Shown here: positions 30,147-32,177 of the stretch, one piece after another | How positions within the stretch are numbered: position 1 is the stretch's first letter | Layout: the number at the start of each line of letters is the position of its first letter | Assembly (NCBI GenBank): GCA_043744215.1 | Contig: JAYTVC010000006.1 | Coordinates: 1 to 32,177, forward strand | Direction of reading: 5' to 3' | Source: JBEEJL01 sp043744215 | Lineage (GTDB): Bacteria > Pseudomonadota > Gammaproteobacteria > Burkholderiales > JBEEJL01 | DNA: 32,177 nt | Notes under the pieces: generated by a model | What the model saw: only the letters and a program-made list of their open reading frames with translations | Database searches by the model: none | What the model was told of the DNA's origin: nothing | Translations under genes and position numbers: made by a program

Positions 30147-30617
30147 TTATTGTTCGAGTGTTGATTCTACGCCGCGATTGGCCAGCCCGTCGGCCCGCTC
30201 ATTTTCTATATGGCCGGCGTGGCCTTTTACCCACAGCCACTGCACGGCATGTTTTGCCGCGACTTCATCCAGCTCGCGCCACAGGTCGGCGTTTTTTACC
30301 GGCTGTTTTGCGCTGGTGCGCCAGCCGTTGCGCTTCCAGTTTTTCATCCACTCGCTGATGCCTTTTTGCACATACACTGAATCGGTATGCACGCGCACCT
30401 GGCATGGGCGCTTGAGCGCTTCCAGGGCGCGAATCACTGCCATCAGCTCCATGCGATTGTTGGTGGTTTGCGCTTCGCCGCCGAATAATTCTTTTTCTGT
30501 TTTGCCCATGCGCAATAGCGCACCCCAACCACCGGGGCCAGGATTGCCCTTGCACGCGCCATCGGTAAAAATATCCACCATGCCATCGTTCATGCCATGG
30601 TTATTTTTTTGCTCCAT
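30147..30617 (-). CDS. rnhA: Ribonuclease HI
   Basis: Degrades the RNA strand of RNA-DNA hybrids. Catalytic residues are Asp19 (IFTDGACKGNPGPGG), Glu57 (NNRMELMAV), Asp79 (VHTDSVYVQKGI) and Asp143 (ENERADGLAN), with the KGHAGH loop preceding the last. The 156-residue reading starts at an ATG directly after the methyltransferase stop (TAAATG). Internal ATGs at 30593 and 30581 are also possible, the latter giving the family-typical MVDIFTDG start, so the first 8-12 residues may not be translated. Confidence 0.96.
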   Translation of the reverse strand: MEQKNNHGMNDGMVDIFTDGACKGNPGPGGWGALLRMGKTEKELFGGEAQTTNNRMELMAVIRALEALKRPCQVRVHTDSVYVQKGISEWMKNWKRNGWRTSAKQPVKNADLWRELDEVAAKHAVQWLWVKGHAGHIENERADGLANRGVESTLEQ

Positions 30618-31385
30618 TTATTTCACCCGCTTGAGGTGGCGCTGGCTGCTCTCCCGGCGCACACCGGTCATGCCCTGCGCGGGGGCGAGATTTTTTGCCA
30701 GGTCATGTTTGTTGCGCCGGCTTGGTGTTATCAGACGCATGCCTTGCACGCGCTTGATGGCTTGCAGCATGTAAACGCCGCCGGCAATGCCCCACCAGCG
30801 GTCGCCCGCGCGCTCCATGAATGTGAAACGCTCCAGCCATTTTTGCGATTTGCACGGCGGCACATAACAGCCGAGCCTGCCTGCCGTCACATCAAAGCCC
30901 AGCAGCGCGAGCCAATCTTTCATGCGCACCAGCGATACGTAATGGCCGCGCCAGGGATAATCGCGCTCGCCATAGGTCATGGCGCGTTTGGCACCCCATA
31001 AACTCCACGGATTGAAACCGATAATCATCACGCGGCCTTCGGGCATCATCACGCGATCAACTTCGCGCAGAATCTGGTGAGGGTTGTCGGTAAATTCCAG
31101 TACGTGGGGCAGAATCAGCAAATCTATACTTTGGCTTTCCACCGGCAAGGCATCAAAATTCGCGCGCAGATGCGTGCCCTGCTCAGGCGAAATGATGAGC
31201 TTGTGGGCGATGCGGCTGGCGCGCAAAAAATTTTGTTGCGGCAAACCCAACTGCAGCGCATGAAAACCAAAAATATCGGCCACCGCTTCGTCAAGATAGG
31301 CTTGCTCCTGCCCGAGCAGATAACTGCCCAGCGGGCTTTGCAGCCACTCATTGAACTGCGGGTTGGGTAATGGCGTATTTGACAT
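30618..31385 (-). CDS. YafS-like class I methyltransferase-fold protein
   Basis: A 255-residue protein of the SAM-methyltransferase superfamily, in the position of E. coli yafS between gloB and rnhA. The ADIFGFHALQLGLPQQNFL segment and LPVESQSIDLLILPHVLEF followed by LREVDRVMMPEGRVMIIGFNPWSLWG are the recognisable parts. The usual glycine-rich SAM loop is replaced by the DIFGFHALQLG sequence, a feature I believe YafS proteins share, so catalytic activity is not certain. The basic C-terminus has RRNKHDLAK. It is divergent from gloB with only 28 bp between the start codons, so promoters must overlap. Confidence 0.85.
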   Translation of the reverse strand: MSNTPLPNPQFNEWLQSPLGSYLLGQEQAYLDEAVADIFGFHALQLGLPQQNFLRASRIAHKLIISPEQGTHLRANFDALPVESQSIDLLILPHVLEFTDNPHQILREVDRVMMPEGRVMIIGFNPWSLWGAKRAMTYGERDYPWRGHYVSLVRMKDWLALLGFDVTAGRLGCYVPPCKSQKWLERFTFMERAGDRWWGIAGGVYMLQAIKRVQGMRLITPSRRNKHDLAKNLAPAQGMTGVRRESSQRHLKRVK

Positions 31386-31413
31386 AGCGTAATTTTAGTT
31401 CAAACTCGCGTTT

Positions 31414-32177
31414 ATGTTACAAATAATTCCTATTCCCGCTTTTCGCGACAATTACATCTGGACTCTGGTTCTCGGTAACCAGGCGGTCTGTGTTGATCCG
31501 GGAGATGCCGCGCCGGTAGCGGCGTATCTGGCTAAAAATAATCTGACGCTGGCCGCCATTCTGAATACCCATCATCACTGGGACCATACGGGCGGCAATA
31601 TTGCATTGATGGAACAATTTGCCGTGCCGCTGTACGGCCCCAAAAGCGAAAAAATAGAGGCCATGACCCATCCGTTGCGCGAAGGCGATGACATTTTTCT
31701 GGCAGAAATCGGCCTCAGCCTGCGCGTGCTTGATATTCCCGGCCACACTTCGGGCCATATCGCTTTGTATAACGACGAGATGGTATTTTGCGGCGACACT
31801 TTATTTGCCTGCGGTTGCGGCCGCTTGTTTGAAGGCACGGCAGAACAAATGAGCGCGTCACTGCAAAAATTAGCGCGACTAAAAGCTGAAACCAAAATAT
31901 ATTGCGGTCACGAATACACGCTGGCCAATATTGCGTTTGCCAAAGCGGTGGAACCCAACAACCACGCGCTGCACGATCGGGAAAAACGCGAAGCGGCCAA
32001 GCGCGATAGAAACGAGCCTACGCTACCCTCAACCATTGCCGACGAATTGGCAACCAACCCATTCTTGCGCTGCGATGTGCCCGAGGTGATTGCGTCGGCA
32101 GAACAACATGCCGGCAAAAAGCTGACCGATCGCATCGCCGTATTTGCTGCCCTGCGCGAATGGAAAAATAACTTCTG
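31414..32177 (+). CDS. gloB: Hydroxyacylglutathione hydrolase (glyoxalase II), stop codon cut by window edge
   Basis: Hydrolyses S-lactoylglutathione to lactate and glutathione, completing the pathway begun by GloA (12596-13015). The metallo-beta-lactamase site is NTHHHWDHTGGN, with IPGHTSGHIALY, VFCGDTLFACGCGRLFEG and YCGHEYTLANIAF supplying the remaining metal and substrate residues; the C-terminal domain has FLRCDVPEVI. From the ATG at 31414 there are 254 full codons, ending EWKNNF, then the first two bases TG of a codon at the edge, so the protein is probably complete, with TGA as stop. Divergent from the yafS-like gene. Confidence 0.95.
   Translation, partial: MLQIIPIPAFRDNYIWTLVLGNQAVCVDPGDAAPVAAYLAKNNLTLAAILNTHHHWDHTGGNIALMEQFAVPLYGPKSEKIEAMTHPLREGDDIFLAEIGLSLRVLDIPGHTSGHIALYNDEMVFCGDTLFACGCGRLFEGTAEQMSASLQKLARLKAETKIYCGHEYTLANIAFAKAVEPNNHALHDREKREAAKRDRNEPTLPSTIADELATNPFLRCDVPEVIASAEQHAGKKLTDRIAVFAALREWKNNF

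Overview
The window looks like a chromosomal segment of a betaproteobacterium, probably a respiratory, chemolithotrophic or facultatively anaerobic member of the Nitrosomonadales in the broad sense. The signs are a Cys-type, Tat-exported formate dehydrogenase operon with the DUF3305/DUF3306/polyferredoxin accessory set, an orphan RnfB beside nth and DUF1841, and the gloB-(yafS)-rnhA-dnaQ block. This placement rests on recognised protein families and gene order, not on a database search. I see no rRNA, tRNA, phage or plasmid genes.

Region 1 (1-8222, minus strand) is a formate dehydrogenase operon read from right to left: DUF3305, DUF3306, a 698-residue polyferredoxin, a TorD-like chaperone, a small Tat-signal protein, the molybdenum catalytic subunit, the four-cluster electron-transfer subunit, a small lipoprotein, and the start of the cytochrome b subunit, which runs off the left edge. 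Region 2 (8420-15315, plus strand) is divergent and supplies the cofactor: moaA (with an apparent one-base frameshift), a DUF2461 gene, fdhD, mobA, gloA, moeA and a quinone oxidoreductase. Between fdhD and mobA lies a roughly 0.9-kb array of hairpin-forming repeats surrounding a small GIY-YIG nuclease gene. This is the most unusual structure in the window.

Region 3 (15316-23358, plus strand) is a run of envelope redox and housekeeping genes: a DUF4399 lipoprotein, a Cu/Zn-SOD-like lipoprotein lacking one copper ligand, a Tat-exported Rieske protein, aat and bpt (N-degron tagging), pyrD, two unknown proteins, rnfB, a TMEM165/GDT1 membrane protein, nth and DUF1841. It ends in a strong bidirectional terminator. 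Region 4 (23379-31385, minus strand) reads yafS-like methyltransferase, rnhA, dnaQ, a TonB-dependent receptor, a periplasmic binding protein and a membrane GGDEF-EAL protein, then after a terminator two small cytochromes c. gloB runs divergently to the right edge.

Three kinds of small repeat cross these regions: the GIY-YIG-associated hairpins; a pair of nested palindromes flanking moaA-DUF2461; and a 28-bp AT-rich motif found four times at gene junctions (after DUF3306, after torD, before moeA and after pyrD). The main items for follow-up are the GIY-YIG repeat element with its ORF-less duplicate, the 28-bp motif, the moaA frameshift, the SodC ligand loss and the TonB/binding-protein/c-di-GMP gene set.
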